Below, piece after piece: positions 10,744 to 20,721 of a DNA stretch of 64,000 bases. The DNA is from Aphrocallistes beatrix (Eukaryota > Porifera > Hexactinellida > Sceptrulophora > Aphrocallistidae): NCBI GenBank assembly GCA_963281255.1, contig OY725495.1, positions 4,216,001-4,280,000 on the forward strand. The letters run 5' to 3'. Under the pieces are notes generated by a model. It searched no databases and was not told the origin of the DNA. It worked only from the letters and a program-made list of their open reading frames with translations. Made by a program: the position numbers and the translations under genes. Position 1 is the stretch's first letter. The number at the start of each line of letters is the position of its first letter.

Positions 10744-11206
10744 CAAGCGGGCTGTGCGGCTAGCAGACACTTTGTGTCTGCCGGAGGCGCCCTTTGGGCT
10801 CCTGGGGTCACATTGATTAATTATAAGGGAGATAACATCTCTAAATACCTCTATCCTACTGTTATAATCGATATCGCACGAAAAATCACAAAATTTCGAT
10901 GCATAATAATGACGTCATAACAGAGTGATGAGTCGTCATTTTTTGATGATAGTTACATCATATGTGAGGTATATTGATATACAGATTCTATTTAAATTTC
11001 AGCCTTTTCTATCACTAAAAATGGCTGAGTTAAGGTCGAAAAACTGAAATTTCTAGTTATAAAAGGGTGACAATGACGTCATAATTCCATGATGAGCCGA
11101 CATTTTCATCTGAGCTCAGAACTTACTGGAGCCATAGCCAAAAAACTCCCACATGCCAAAAATCAACTTCCTCTACTTGGTAGTTTCTTCAATCTATTTG
11201 TTATAT
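10744..11206 (-). mobile_element. Helitron-like non-autonomous element (type 2)
   Basis: On the - strand it ends in a GC-rich hairpin cluster and CCCGCTTG followed by T. The body contains two TGACGTCA palindromes (near 10909 and 11074), and the 5' part carries AGATTGAAGAAAC. Related copies are at 37730-38069 and 50722-51167. It abuts the element at 11208-12129 end to end. No Rep/helicase is encoded. Confidence 0.6.
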
Positions 11207-11207
11207 A

Positions 11208-12129
11208 CAAGCACGCTTCGCTTGCTTGCGCCGCGGCTTGCGGACACTGTGTGTCCGCAGAGTCGCCCTGCGGGCGCCTGGAGTCACTCAATCAAACATA
11301 TTTTGGATTTTTTTTTCCTTTAAATAAATATTGTAAACAAAAGTCAACGAATAATTTCTCATATGGATCCGAAAATATAATATTCAAAATCTACAGCACT
11401 ACAAACCCCATGTCAACCGTTGGAAGCTAGATTCTAGCCCATTTTTGTAATTTGTTTACTTTATGTATCTATTGTAAACAAAAGTAAACAAATTGATGAT
11501 CAAATTTACTCGAAAATATGATATTCGAAATCTACACCCCTGAAAACCCCATGTCAACCGTTGAAAGCAAGTTTCTAGCATATTTTTGAGATTTGTTTAC
11601 TTTATGTATCTATTGTAAACCAAAGTAAACAAATAATTTATCATATAGATCTGAAAATATGATATTCGAAATCTATACCCCTGAAAACCCCAAGTCATCC
11701 GTTGGAAGCTAGTCTCTAGCATTATTTTCAAAATTCATCAAATGGTGTGAAAATATGTATATAAAGGTGTGAAAATATGCAGATAATCTTTTTTATTGCC
11801 ATACACTATAATACATTTAAGATATCGAACATAAGTTGTGGCTTTGAAGTATTAATAACAATGACGATCTATTTATTGTAGTGTCGTACTTGTACAATGA
11901 TTTCTATTGTGATAGTGTAGTCATTTATTTTGTATAGAAAAGGTGCGAAAAATTGTTTTCCATTTTTTTTGCAGAGATGTGAAAATTTCGCTTAGATCTT
12001 AGAACTTAATCGTAGTCATATCATTTGACACCTACATGCCAATTTTCACACCTCTATGACTTCCCAATTCTTCAATCAATTCGGACAAACACACACAAAA
12101 AAATCCTAGCATTTTATTAATATATAAGA
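11208..12129 (-). mobile_element. Helitron-like non-autonomous element (type 1)
   Basis: On the - strand it starts TCTTATATATTAATAAAA after an A, carries a GTTTG-rich stretch, AATTGATTGAAGAATT, a body with three tandem units of about 141 bp, and finishes in three GC-rich inverted repeats and GCTTG before a T. The A|TC...T insertion context and a terminal hairpin are Helitron hallmarks; the final CTTG departs from the usual CTRR. A second copy in the opposite orientation lies at 22599-24028. Confidence 0.65.
11329..11745. repeat. Three tandem ~141-bp units
   Basis: The phrase TATTGTAAAC recurs at 11329, 11470 and 11611. Each unit also contains GATATTCGAAATCTACA and ACCCCATGTCAACCGTTG-like segments. 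The same units occur reversed at about 23460-23920. Confidence 0.8.
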
Positions 12130-12132
12130 TAT

Positions 12133-12270
12133 AGACCAGTGTTTCCCTTAGGATTATTGGAAAGCGCGTTTATTTTGCAATTTTTGTGCGGTTTATTCTG
12201 GTAAATTGCATTATTTAACAACAAAATCACGTTATTCGACAACTAAACGCACTCGGCGGGAACACTCTAT
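12133..12270. mobile_element. Probable hAT-like MITE remnant
   Basis: It begins CAGTGTTTCCC and ends GCGGGAACACT, imperfectly inverted. A diverged copy lies at 9577-9720. A convincing target duplication is not visible. Confidence 0.45.
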
Positions 12271-12290
12271 AATACTCTATCCCATCCTAG

Positions 12291-12498
12291 CACTAAGCTT
12301 CTGTTGGCTGCCAAAGCATTGGCAGCAGACCCCAACGCTCCCAACGCTAAGAACCAGTTAGCAGCAGCCGCTAGACTGGTCACGGACAGCATCAATACTC
12401 TCATCAACGTCTGCACTAGCTCCGCTCCTGGACAGAAGGAATGTGATATCGCACTCAGGAATATACAGATGGTGGCTTCTGTGTTGGACGATCCTAAG
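12291..12498 (+). CDS. Talin rod exon
   Basis: The acceptor TCCCATCCTAG and donor CCTAAG|GTTAGA bound an open frame. It contains KLLLAAKALAADPNAPN, QLAAAARLVTDSIN and APGQKECDIALR, which match the talin rod around bundles R7-R8 almost word for word. Talin links integrins to actin. The exon joins in frame to the next one (12977) across a 478-bp intron. No lesion is visible, yet no other talin exon is seen in this window, so it is either an isolated duplicate or part of a gene with very distant exons. Confidence 0.85.
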
Positions 12499-12976
12499 GT
12501 TAGATTGTTGGTTGTTTATCAATGTTGAAAGTGAATAGACAAACTTTAGAGTTTGATGCGTATGAACTACGTATCACCTTTCATACAAACAACAGTAATC
12601 TATAGTTAATTAACTATTGTAGAAATAGAATACAATTTTGCATAAACAAATGTGAACAAACGAACTATAAAATTTATTTATTCTATAAATAAACTTAGCA
12701 ATGTAAACAAATGTAAACGAACAAACTATAAACATTATTGTGCCATATATAAACTTTGAAATACTTGTAAACAACAGTAATCTCGAGTTCACTGTATTAG
12801 AATACAATTTTGCATAAACAAATGTAAAAAAACGAACTATAAACATTTGTGTGTTATATATAAACTTTGTAATGTAAACAACAGTAATTTCCAGTTCACT
12901 GTAGTAAAGTACAATAATAAGTAAACAAATGTAAACAAACACAAACATGTTATTTCACATCTAACTCCATGTTTAG

Positions 12977-13211
12977 GAGCCAGTGAATGATTCTAGCTTC
13001 TTCGACTGCCTAGAGACGGTACTGGAGAAAAGCAATGTACTCAACGAGTCCGTTACGGAAATCTCCACGAGTGCAAGAGAAGGCAATCATGAGAAGTTCT
13101 GTGAGAGTATCAGAACTCTCTCTTCCTGTGTCATCGTTCTCTCTGAGTCCTCAGCTCACGCAGCTTATCTAGTTGGCGTATCTGACCCTAGATCTGACCC
13201 TGCTATTCCAG
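12977..13211 (+). CDS. Second talin rod exon
   Basis: The acceptor CCATGTTTAG and donor ATTCCAG|GTAATG give an exon of 235 nt, phase 0 in and phase 1 out. It continues the talin rod: EPVNDSSFFDCLETVLEKS and AAYLVGVSDP are diagnostic of the segment that follows the preceding exon in animal talins. No stop or frameshift is seen. The next talin exon is not present in the following kilobases. Confidence 0.85.
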
Positions 13212-14065
13212 GTAATGGGGTGGGAGTACACTTCCTGGACAAAGTATTCGTACACCTCAATATTTCCCACCCGAATTGTTATAATTATAATCAATTTGTG
13301 CAGTCAAAGGCATTTAATTAGTAACAGATACACTAAATCTGGCTTCAAATTCGTTTTCTTAACATTCTAATTACTCACTTTGTAAGCTTTCAACCTAATT
13401 ACTTTCCTTCAAGATTTAATATTTTCAGCATTTGCTACCCTATGCCACATATCACGAGTTATCACCATTGTATATGATGGCATTCGTGGTACGAGGTGGC
13501 ACAGTTGAAAATGTTTAACTTTGTGGGAGAATAATCGAGTGGAAAGAATATAAAGTGAGCATTTGAATGTGAAGGATTCGAATTTGAAGTTAAATTAAGC
13601 GTATCTCTTACGAATTAAATGCCTTCGACACGCTAAATAGCTTAGTATTATAACTATTTGCATGGTAAATTTTGAGGTGTGCGAATACTTATATGCAGAA
13701 TGTGATCATTACTCGACTCAAAGCATTTTCCACCAAATCGAACTTAAGACTTCTCCAAACAAAAATCAGCTAAATTGTCAAGTGTGCAAATGTGACTTTA
13801 TTTTACAATAATCTCATGATTGTTGTTATTGTCATGTTGTGTTTTTTCATCGAACTTTTGTTTTATTACTGTTAAGTAAATACTTATATAATTATGTATA
13901 CTTGTAGTAGCGAAGTATTGAATCATATCATGTGAGAAATATGAGACTTCACATACGATGAGATTACTGCTATATATAGTATATAACCATCCATTCTAAT
14001 AAAAAAATTCAATTCGAATACATTCAAAAACATTTCAATTCTAACCAACTCACAAAGCTGAAAAT
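13212..14065. other. Intron/intergenic DNA upstream of the NHL gene
   Basis: No exon recognised. A stretch near 13430-13505 (ATGCCACATATCACGA, then GGTACGAGGTGGCAC) forms a loose inverted repeat resembling one at 18205-18290. A TATATATA stretch at about 13972 may be the promoter of the 14066 gene. Confidence 0.4.
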
Positions 14066-15313
14066 ATGGCAACACAATTCCCAGAACCAGCACAGCCCAT
14101 AAACACCATCGAAGAAGAAATAAACCAATTCTTCGATAAAATAGTCGCCTGTGTTGATCACAGAAGAAGAGCACTCATCGCTGAAGCGAATGAGAAGAAA
14201 GAAGAAAAGAGAGAGAAACTGAAGAGAAATGAACAGAGCGAGCAACAGCTAATAGCGTTGAAAGTAGACACAGAACGAAACCTGAAAGAGAACTTCCTCA
14301 AAGAAACTCAAGAAAGAATCTTGAAAGAGTTGGAAGACAAACTAGCAGAGGTGCGACTCCATCAACCAGAGACACGCCTGAAGTTTCAGGGAGACTCGGG
14401 ACACGTGGAACAACTGATCCTAGGTCTGGGAAAAATTATCGAACAAGAAGTGCTAGTAGTCCCCCGCTACCAGGATATGAAAGTAACGGTAGCAGTGGGG
14501 AAGAAAGGAATGGGAGATGGAGAAATCTCAAATCCTCATGGTATCGCAATTGACCAGCACACAGGCAATATTTACGTAACACAAGGAACAGGACATATTG
14601 AAGGTAGTGGAAGAGTATCCATCTTCTCTCAGTCAGGAGAGTTCCTAAATAGCTTCGGACAGGAATACTTGAATTGCCCACGCGCCATAGCAATAAATGG
14701 AAACTGCGTGTATGTGTCAGATAATAAAACTCAAAAAGTGTTCCAATTCGAACAAGGAACTAACATCAGTCTAGTCAAGAGTGTAGGAGGCTTGGGATAT
14801 GAAGATGGAAAGTTCAATCATCCAAGTCAAATATGTGTTTCCAGGAATGGAGATGTGTACGTAGCTGATTGTGGGAATCATCGGATACAAATCCTGGATA
14901 GTTCTCTCCATTTCCTACGCAAAATATCTCACGAATCATTGAGAGGACCACGTGACATCAAGCTAACAGAAGATGAAGTGTATGTGCTTAGTACTGAAGA
15001 CAGCCCCTGTATCCATGTCTTCTCTCACAACGGAGAGAAGATACGTTCTTTGATAGCACGAGGCATAAACCAGTGTGTTAGTGAGGCTTATTACTTCTGT
15101 CTAGATGCAGACAAGAATATAATAATCAGTGATTATGAAGATGACTGCATTAAAGTATTTTCTGCTAAAGGAACACTCCTGCACAAGATAGGAAAACGAG
15201 GTCATGAGAAAGAAATGTTTCAATATCCTGAAGGAATCGGTTTGACGAAAGATCTCAAGCTAATGGTCGTGTCTAATAATAAGAATTATGGTCTGCAAAT
15301 ATTTTCTTGTTGA
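14066..15313 (+). CDS. Coiled-coil NHL-repeat protein
   Basis: 415 residues, single exon. Residues 1-130 are charged and helical (EEEINQFFDKI, then a Lys/Glu-rich coil). Residues about 150-415 form six NHL-type blades, seen as repeated GIAID..GNIYVT, AIAINGNCVYVSD, QICVSRNGDVYVADCGNHRIQI and later variants. This is the C-terminal half of TRIM-NHL proteins without RING or B-box, so it cannot be called a ubiquitin ligase. NHL propellers usually bind protein or RNA. A related gene lies at 36467. The ATG is the first in the frame, about 95 bp after a TATATATA stretch. Neighbours are unrelated fragments, so context gives no functional hint. Confidence 0.85.
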   Translation: MATQFPEPAQPINTIEEEINQFFDKIVACVDHRRRALIAEANEKKEEKREKLKRNEQSEQQLIALKVDTERNLKENFLKETQERILKELEDKLAEVRLHQPETRLKFQGDSGHVEQLILGLGKIIEQEVLVVPRYQDMKVTVAVGKKGMGDGEISNPHGIAIDQHTGNIYVTQGTGHIEGSGRVSIFSQSGEFLNSFGQEYLNCPRAIAINGNCVYVSDNKTQKVFQFEQGTNISLVKSVGGLGYEDGKFNHPSQICVSRNGDVYVADCGNHRIQILDSSLHFLRKISHESLRGPRDIKLTEDEVYVLSTEDSPCIHVFSHNGEKIRSLIARGINQCVSEAYYFCLDADKNIIISDYEDDCIKVFSAKGTLLHKIGKRGHEKEMFQYPEGIGLTKDLKLMVVSNNKNYGLQIFSC

Positions 15314-15800
15314 ATTCATAAAACATGTGATTTAGTGCTCTACCTCTGTAGTACATTCCTAGTGATATGATGTGTATATAAGAATGTGTTAGTTTAAAAG
15401 TTATAATTTATTGAATCTTAAGAACACAATGTGTAGAGATCTACACTAGTGCACCAAACTGCCATACTAATTACCTCAAATCTACCAATTTTATTCCAAA
15501 GTTCAGAAATTCTCAGATAGATTCCAACATTAGAAATTTTCAGTTAGGATTTCCTGTTAATCCAATTATTGGAATACAATTTCGCAGAAATTACTCTTTT
15601 ATACTTAATTAATTTGCACAGAGAAAACTGTGTATTTTTTAGCAAAAATGTCTAACAAAGTTTATTTTTTCACATTATAATATAGTTTAATGGATTAATA
15701 GGGTCACATCGGTCAAAGGACATTTTGGCCCTATTAACTCTATTAACCGAAAACATTTTGTATTAGCTTCTATGTGTGAGAACTATTCCGGTCCAAAAGT
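15314..15800. other. Intergenic DNA with a dispersed repeat
   Basis: No gene. About 15708-15812 (AGGGTCACATCGGTCAAAGG to AAAAGTAGTC) recurs at 20130-20242 with about 10 differences, and is probably an old mobile element. Confidence 0.5.
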
Positions 15801-16136
15801 AGTCCTGTTGCGTGATATCTTGAGATCCTAGTATTATTGTGGCACATGACAAAATTTGATGGCACGCGACACTATTTACTATGGTAGAACTCCATATGGA
15901 CCATGGATCAATTATATTTTCATTTATGGTCCATATAGGGTTCTACCATAGTAAAATGTGTCGCGTGCCACAATTCAGTGCTACGATGAAACCGATTGAA
16001 CCACAAGGCCATTTGAGTAAACCAAACAAAATCCAAGAATGCTACGATATCTCAAAATATTACGATCTATCACTGTACTAAATCATCCATGGTTACTTAA
16101 TACTAGAATCTCAAGATATCACGCAACAGGACTATT
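15801..16136. mobile_element. Nested inverted-repeat (foldback) MITE
   Basis: Outer arms AGTCCTGTTGCGTGATATC and its complement at the right end surround a second inverted repeat at 15860-15972 (GTGGCACGCGACAC, then TACTATGGTAGAAC). The DNA can fold into two stacked hairpins. No useful ORF. Confidence 0.7.
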
Positions 16137-16274
16137 AAAATTAACCTGAAATGAGTAAACAATGTTCCTAGTCTTAGGTACGATCTATGCTTTGAATCAA
16201 TAACCAACTAGTATGTATGTAACAAAGTTTCAATATTATTCTATAGAATTATTGCACATATTCATTAGCTAAGT

Positions 16275-17657
16275 ATGGCACTGTATCACTTCAAAGGAGA
16301 TCTCAAAAATTTCGTTATGAAAATAGAACTCAGAAGATTGTCTCCTCTCTTCTCTCTCCAAAACCAACAACAAAATGTCTCAGATAACATTTACCAACCA
16401 GAGTTTGAAACTTGGCATTTCAAATGGCAAGAAAAGGTGTTCAGTCAGTACGAAGAGGAGTTGTATAGCGATGAAAGATATTGTTTCACTCCTCTAGCTC
16501 ACAACTACCACGCTAGAATCGTAGAAATGAGAGAGACTGGAACAAGACCAAACGGTCGACTATTCTCCTACACAGATGTCGATTATTTTGATGACGTGAC
16601 GGGAGTAAATTCAAATATTCTAACAGATGAGAAACTGAATACACGAAAAATGGCTAAAACGAGGAGAACAACTTCACATTCCAAACCAGATACAAATCCA
16701 ATCACCAATCTACCCACAAAAACAGAAGAGAAAGATGAAAAGATGAAAATGTACGTAATGTCCGATTTGAGGAGAAAGGAAGCTACGAAACCAGACGAGT
16801 CTGTGCTGTGTACCGTTACTCTCGTGGAAGAAGGAGTTGTGAGAGTGGTCCCGGATTTCTCAGAGAGATGGGTTCGAATGGAGAATTCAGTGGGAGACAA
16901 TTGGGAGTTCAGAATCAGCAATGACTCCACTCCTCCAACCATGAGAGATGTGGGGAGAGAGGAACATATCGTGAATGAATTGTTTGAGCGACAAAACAGA
17001 TCTCTATCAAGGGCAGTTGGAGATGGAATGTTTGGTAGAACAGACTTGGAGAGTGATGAAGCTATTTATCACATTCTTGGAGAGATATCCTGTTGTCATG
17101 GTTTCTCTACATCATCTCTGTATGTGAGGTACAAGTTGGATTTGTCAGGAGCTTTTGAATTGGTTTCAGGCGAGAAAGAAGAAAGTTTTACAAACCAAGC
17201 TTCATCTCCATTCAGTGTTTGGTCCATTTTCTCTCCTAATTCTCTCCCACCAATTAACATTGGTCATTTATTCGAATATGAGTTAAAGGCGCCTATGAAA
17301 TGTTCAGAAGTTCACACCTCTCACAATCCCATTCTTCTATTGGAAGTGAATTGCTTGGATTGGTGGAACCGGCATTTGAGTTTGGGTTACGGTTGGTTGG
17401 CACTGAAACTGGCGCCTGGAATGTCCACTAAGAGTGTGAGCACATGGCGTTTGGCGCCTAGAAGCAAATGGGAAGAGTTGAGTGAGTATTTTGTCGGTGT
17501 TTCCCCCGCGTTAGGAAAGCTGGACAGAGTTGGACTGCCACTCGAATTTGAAGATGGAGTGGTGAGTAAGCTAGGATGGAGATCTGAGACATCTGGACAC
17601 ATCGAGATGAGAATTCAGGTTATAGTGCAGAAGTCTATTCACGAGAATGAATCCTGA
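16275..17657 (+). CDS. MKS1-like B9-domain protein, copy M2 (intact)
   Basis: 460 residues in one exon, one of only two intact copies here. Residues 51-64 hold the MKS1 motif WQEKVFSQYEEELY and 95-103 RLFSYTDVD. A Lys-rich linker (about 115-160) is followed by MYVMSDLRRKE and the segment corresponding to the MKS1 middle region. The B9 domain lies at roughly 260-400, and the tail LGWRSETSGHIEMRIQV matches the MKS1 stretch downstream of B9. MKS1 works with B9D1, B9D2 and tectonic proteins at the ciliary transition zone; a role in flagellated cells is plausible. The GAGA run that is expanded in M1 and M4 reads GGGGAGAGAGG here and keeps the frame. T4 follows 240 bp downstream on the same strand. 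Confidence 0.82.
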   Translation: MALYHFKGDLKNFVMKIELRRLSPLFSLQNQQQNVSDNIYQPEFETWHFKWQEKVFSQYEEELYSDERYCFTPLAHNYHARIVEMRETGTRPNGRLFSYTDVDYFDDVTGVNSNILTDEKLNTRKMAKTRRTTSHSKPDTNPITNLPTKTEEKDEKMKMYVMSDLRRKEATKPDESVLCTVTLVEEGVVRVVPDFSERWVRMENSVGDNWEFRISNDSTPPTMRDVGREEHIVNELFERQNRSLSRAVGDGMFGRTDLESDEAIYHILGEISCCHGFSTSSLYVRYKLDLSGAFELVSGEKEESFTNQASSPFSVWSIFSPNSLPPINIGHLFEYELKAPMKCSEVHTSHNPILLLEVNCLDWWNRHLSLGYGWLALKLAPGMSTKSVSTWRLAPRSKWEELSEYFVGVSPALGKLDRVGLPLEFEDGVVSKLGWRSETSGHIEMRIQVIVQKSIHENES

Positions 17658-17846
17658 AACAGAACAGTTCCATTCTCAGAATTAGAAATTCTAACAAGCA
17701 TCATTTCCTATTCATTACTCATTTATCAAATAATGAAATTTTTCAAGTTAATTATATTCTTTATGTAATTAATTCATAAGTCTTACCATATCTGATTTCA
17801 AATTCTATCTTGAAAGTAAGTATGTATAGTATCAAAATCTGTTTTC

Positions 17847-17854
17847 TATAAATA
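17847..17854 (+). promoter_or_regulatory. TATA box of T4
   Basis: TATAAATA, 51 bp before the ATG of the truncated T4. Confidence 0.5.
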
Positions 17855-17897
17855 GCATTTAGAGAATTGATATTCATTTGTAATTGAACTGATATTG

Positions 17898-18182
17898 ATG
17901 GCAACAAGAACAAGTGTACCGTTAGAACTTGAGACAGGGACTGAGTTATGTCGAGTTAAGCTAGAGGGAGGTTCATTGGGAGGATACAGAAGTGATATTC
18001 TAACCGAAAACCTTTCTGAGAGAGAAGGAGCTATCTACAAATGTGCGAGATGTAGTGGAATAATGAAAGATGCTTCCATTTCTAACATTGGAAAACAGTT
18101 GTGCGTTTGCTGTGAGCGAGAAGATGAACAGACGAATCCGAATGAAAACGTCCGTAACACAATATTTCTAATCAATTATTAA
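17898..18182 (+). pseudogene. TRAF-like copy T4, truncated after the RING remnant
   Basis: The leader (with P11 changed to L), the RING remnant (CARC, CVCC) and the linker up to VRNTI are present. The sequence then departs from the family at about 18166 and reaches a stop four codons later. Zinc fingers, coiled coil and MATH are missing. From 18303 the DNA is the paralogue of the region upstream of M1, so the truncation is a junction between two duplicated blocks. Confidence 0.85.
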
Positions 18183-18893
18183 TTCCCCATGTTTTCAAAT
18201 TATCAATCACTGCCCTTGTGCCACATATGTCCCTTTTTATCACCATGCATTATGGTGATGTACTACCTGTTGTGTCACAGGTTGATAATTTTACTCATGG
18301 GTTGAGCAATTTATGTATTCGAAGATCAATCGAGGCTTCGAGAGGCATGTGTTTGTATTTAGATTTTTAACGAGTTGATTGTTTGCACTAGTTGCAATTC
18401 AATTCAATATAAGTCTCAGTTAGGAATGTGTGAGTTTCTATTAGACTGGTTGAATTCTGAACAAACTAAACGAGGCAATCTCTCTTGACCGTATACTATT
18501 TATTCTGTTAAAATTGATTTCTGAAAGGCTGTTAGTAGTGAAAGCATTTTATTATGATTTATTGTGAATTTATTGAATTTAAATACGTACCTATTAATTA
18601 TTATTAGCTCATATAAATACTTAACTTTACACGTAAATAGTTTCCTGATAAAATTCACAAAAGTTGAGTTTATTCCTAAATATACTTGTATGTACAATAT
18701 TTTAAGACCCAGTTAACCTTGATATATATTCTAATGATAGTAACTACATGGCGAAAAATTGACTGCAAACAATTAAGCAACATTCCTAAGCTTAGGCGGG
18801 ATTATTAATGCACTGAGAGATCAATCAACTCTGTGTGTGCAGATTTTAGATACTTTTCTATAAAATCATTGCACATAGATTCATTAGCTAAGT
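18183..18893. other. Junction DNA and duplicated M3 upstream region
   Basis: About 18200-18300 contains the CACCATGCATTATGGTG palindrome within a MITE-like stretch. From 18305 to 18893 the DNA matches 1125-2254 but lacks the hAT element found there at 1623-2187. Confidence 0.7.
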
Positions 18894-19059
18894 ATGGCAC
18901 TGTATCACTTCAAAGGAGATCTCAAAAATTTCGTTATAAAAATAGAACTCAGAAGATTGTCTCCTCTCTTCTCTCTCCAAAACCAACAACAAAATGTCTC
19001 AGATAGCATTTACCAACCAGAGTTTGAAACTTGGCATTTCAAATGGCAAGAAAAGGTGT
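18894..19059 (+). pseudogene. MKS1-like 5' fragment, copy M3
   Basis: Only the first 54 or so codons remain, ending in TGGCAAGAAAAG followed by GTGTGCC, where other copies read GTGTTCAGTC. The break point looks like a splice donor (AAAAG|GTGTGC). It could be a rearrangement scar, or an exon 1 that still has its intron while the other copies are intronless. The downstream exon is not found; a Tudor exon comes next instead. Confidence 0.7.
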
Positions 19060-19252
19060 GCCTACCTTAGTTCTACAACATTGTTCCTAACACATTCAAG
19101 CAGAAAGTTATTTTACAATTTAGACACAGTTTGTTATGTGACATTCATTAGTTCCGAATTCGCATTTCCATTCTCTTACTATCTCTGATATCAATGCGGG
19201 TTAATCGGTACCTAGTTTGTCAAAAGTATTGAATAACCATACTCCATTGCAG

Positions 19253-19497
19253 ATGACTGGAAAGTCAATAATTATTCGTTCTTTGATAGGTGCTGTGTGT
19301 TGCATTCGATTCTCTCACGACAACATGTGGTACCGAGCCAAGGTGATGGACATATCACAGAATGAAGTGGTAGTCCAGTACGTAGACTTCGGGAATTGTG
19401 AAACCAAAACGATGATGACATCAAACTAATGCATCCTAGCTTCTACACTCTTCCAGGACAAGCTATCAAGTGTAGCCTGGTGGAGGTTCCCTCTCAG
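19253..19497 (+). pseudogene. Isolated Tudor-domain exon B with 1-nt frameshift
   Basis: Between the acceptor CTCCATTGCAG and the donor CTCTCAG|GTGAGT lies a Tudor core: GAVCCIRFSHDNMWYRAKV, then VQYVDFGNCET, with the aromatic-cage positions W, Y, F and D typical of methyl-arginine readers. The frame breaks in the AAAA run at about 19406-19409; one missing A would restore the downstream frame, whose residues HPSFYTLPGQAIKCSL continue the extended-Tudor pattern. It is a decayed exon or a homopolymer sequencing error. Exon A at 10265 partly overlaps it in domain coverage, so they come from different Tudor repeats. Confidence 0.7.
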
Positions 19498-19899
19498 GTG
19501 AGTACTCGGTAGGGATCGAAATATGAAAGGAAAAGGTTGGCCACAGCTATTGCCTGTCAAAATCAACCAATGGTATTTTGACTAGATTTCAAGTAACACC
19601 TCTTAGCTACGCATTTGGTAATGGAAATCTAGTCACTGGAGTTTTCCATAACGAATGACAGCGATCGTTGCAATTTTTTTTAATTCGAATGCTTCCCGTA
19701 TTTAAAAACTATTTCCTATTAATTGCAATTAGTACACTAGGAGTTGCCCAAGTACATGAGCACGTATAAACGCATGCTCGATCATATCCAATCTAAATTA
19801 TGCATTAATCTCCATTGTCTTTGTGTTAATTTTTGGAATATAACAAATTCTGATAAAATATGCATAATAATTAGAATCTTAAAATTTGAAATACACTAG
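19498..19899. other. Intron-like DNA after Tudor exon B
   Basis: No exon or element recognised. The first bases, GTGAGTACTCGG, are a good splice donor. Confidence 0.4.
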
Positions 19900-20116
19900 C
19901 ATACTTGCCAACTGTCCCGTTTTTGGCGGGACGTTCCGCTTTTTTCACTCTTCTATTGAGCTAATTTTATCGAGTGTCCCGCTTTTACTAGAAATTTCCC
20001 TATTATCTCCCGCTTTTTTTGACTCTTTGTATAATACTTTTCTATCGCGTCCCGCCATGTCCCGCGAAATTCAACGCTGTGTCCAGCTTTTATCATGGAT
20101 CAGGTTGGCATGTATG
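19900..20116. mobile_element. MITE with CATACTTGCCAAC / GTTGGCATGTATG ends
   Basis: A 217-bp element full of TCCCGC repeats, flanked by CACTAG on both sides (19894-19899 and 20117-20122). Elements with these termini are widespread in invertebrate genomes; the superfamily is not certain. Confidence 0.7.
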
Positions 20117-20308
20117 CACTAGACTCCGGTGAATAGGGCCACATCGGTCAGAGGACATTTTGGTCCGATTAACTCTATCAATCGAAAATATTTGTATTAG
20201 CTTCTATATGTGAGAACTATTCCAGTCAAAAAGTAGTCAGATTAAGCGGAGTCGACTGTATTATCTTAATAGCTGAGAGCTTCTATTTGAGTCTGTAATT
20301 GTTTTCAG

Positions 20309-20544
20309 GTGTGGGTGTGTTGAAAGAGGTGTCCTACGCAATCGGAGATGAGCTGGATGATCACAACGAAATGCTGGACGACCTAAACTCCAACCTAGTA
20401 ACCACGCATTCCCGCCTCGGAACAGTGCAGGCCAAGATGAATAAGGTGCTGGAGCTGAGTGGGAAGAAGAAGGAGTTGATTTGCATTGTATTGCTGTTAG
20501 TGTTGATTATAATTGTGATAATCCTCTTCTTCATTCCTTTCTGA
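20309..20544 (+). CDS. Last exon of a syntaxin-6-like SNARE
   Basis: The acceptor GTAATTGTTTTCAG precedes a frame with GVLKEVSYAIGDELDDHNEML, i.e. the second half of a Qc-SNARE helix (GDELDDH, DDLNSNL, LGTVQAKMNKV). A single C-terminal transmembrane helix (residues LICIVLLLVLIIIVIILFF) and a stop follow. The arrangement matches syntaxin-6/10, which act in trans-Golgi and endosomal fusion. An AATAAA signal at 20559-20564 follows the stop, so the true 3' end was copied too. The upstream exons are not in the window. T5 begins 178 bp downstream. Confidence 0.8.
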
Positions 20545-20558
20545 ATCTGCTGCTGTGG

Positions 20559-20564
20559 AATAAA
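20559..20564 (+). terminator. Polyadenylation signal of the syntaxin-6-like exon
   Basis: AATAAA 15 bp after the TGA stop, followed by a T/GT-rich stretch. Confidence 0.5.
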
Positions 20565-20692
20565 ATGATGTTTGTTGTATATTTATGAGATTTATTGAAG
20601 TTATAATTTTAGTAAGGAACATCCAGGTTTCAACATATCTAATTTCAAATTCTATCTTGAAAGTAAGTATGCATAGTATCTAATCTATTTTC

Positions 20693-20700
20693 TATAAATA
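20693..20700 (+). promoter_or_regulatory. TATA box of T5, unusually close to the ATG
   Basis: TATAAATA is only 29 bp before the ATG. A 22-bp piece of the standard leader, lying between two GATATTGAT direct repeats, is missing. Initiation at the usual distance would leave essentially no 5' UTR. Confidence 0.6.
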
Positions 20701-20721
20701 GCATTTAGAGAATTGATATTG

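Noticed and set aside
10621..11430. ORFs of 99 and 113 residues near 10621-10920 and 11089-11430
   Set aside because: They lie across Helitron-like hairpins and tandem repeats; no protein family resemblance.
12610..12948. 112-residue ORF on the - strand
   Set aside because: It is the talin intron, made of repeated TGTAAACAAA-type units; low-complexity Tyr/Phe/Ile-rich product.
10265..19497. The two Tudor exons as successive exons of one gene with an 8.7-kb intron
   Set aside because: Their domain coverage overlaps (both carry the segment just before the Tudor core), and other genes and talin exons lie between.
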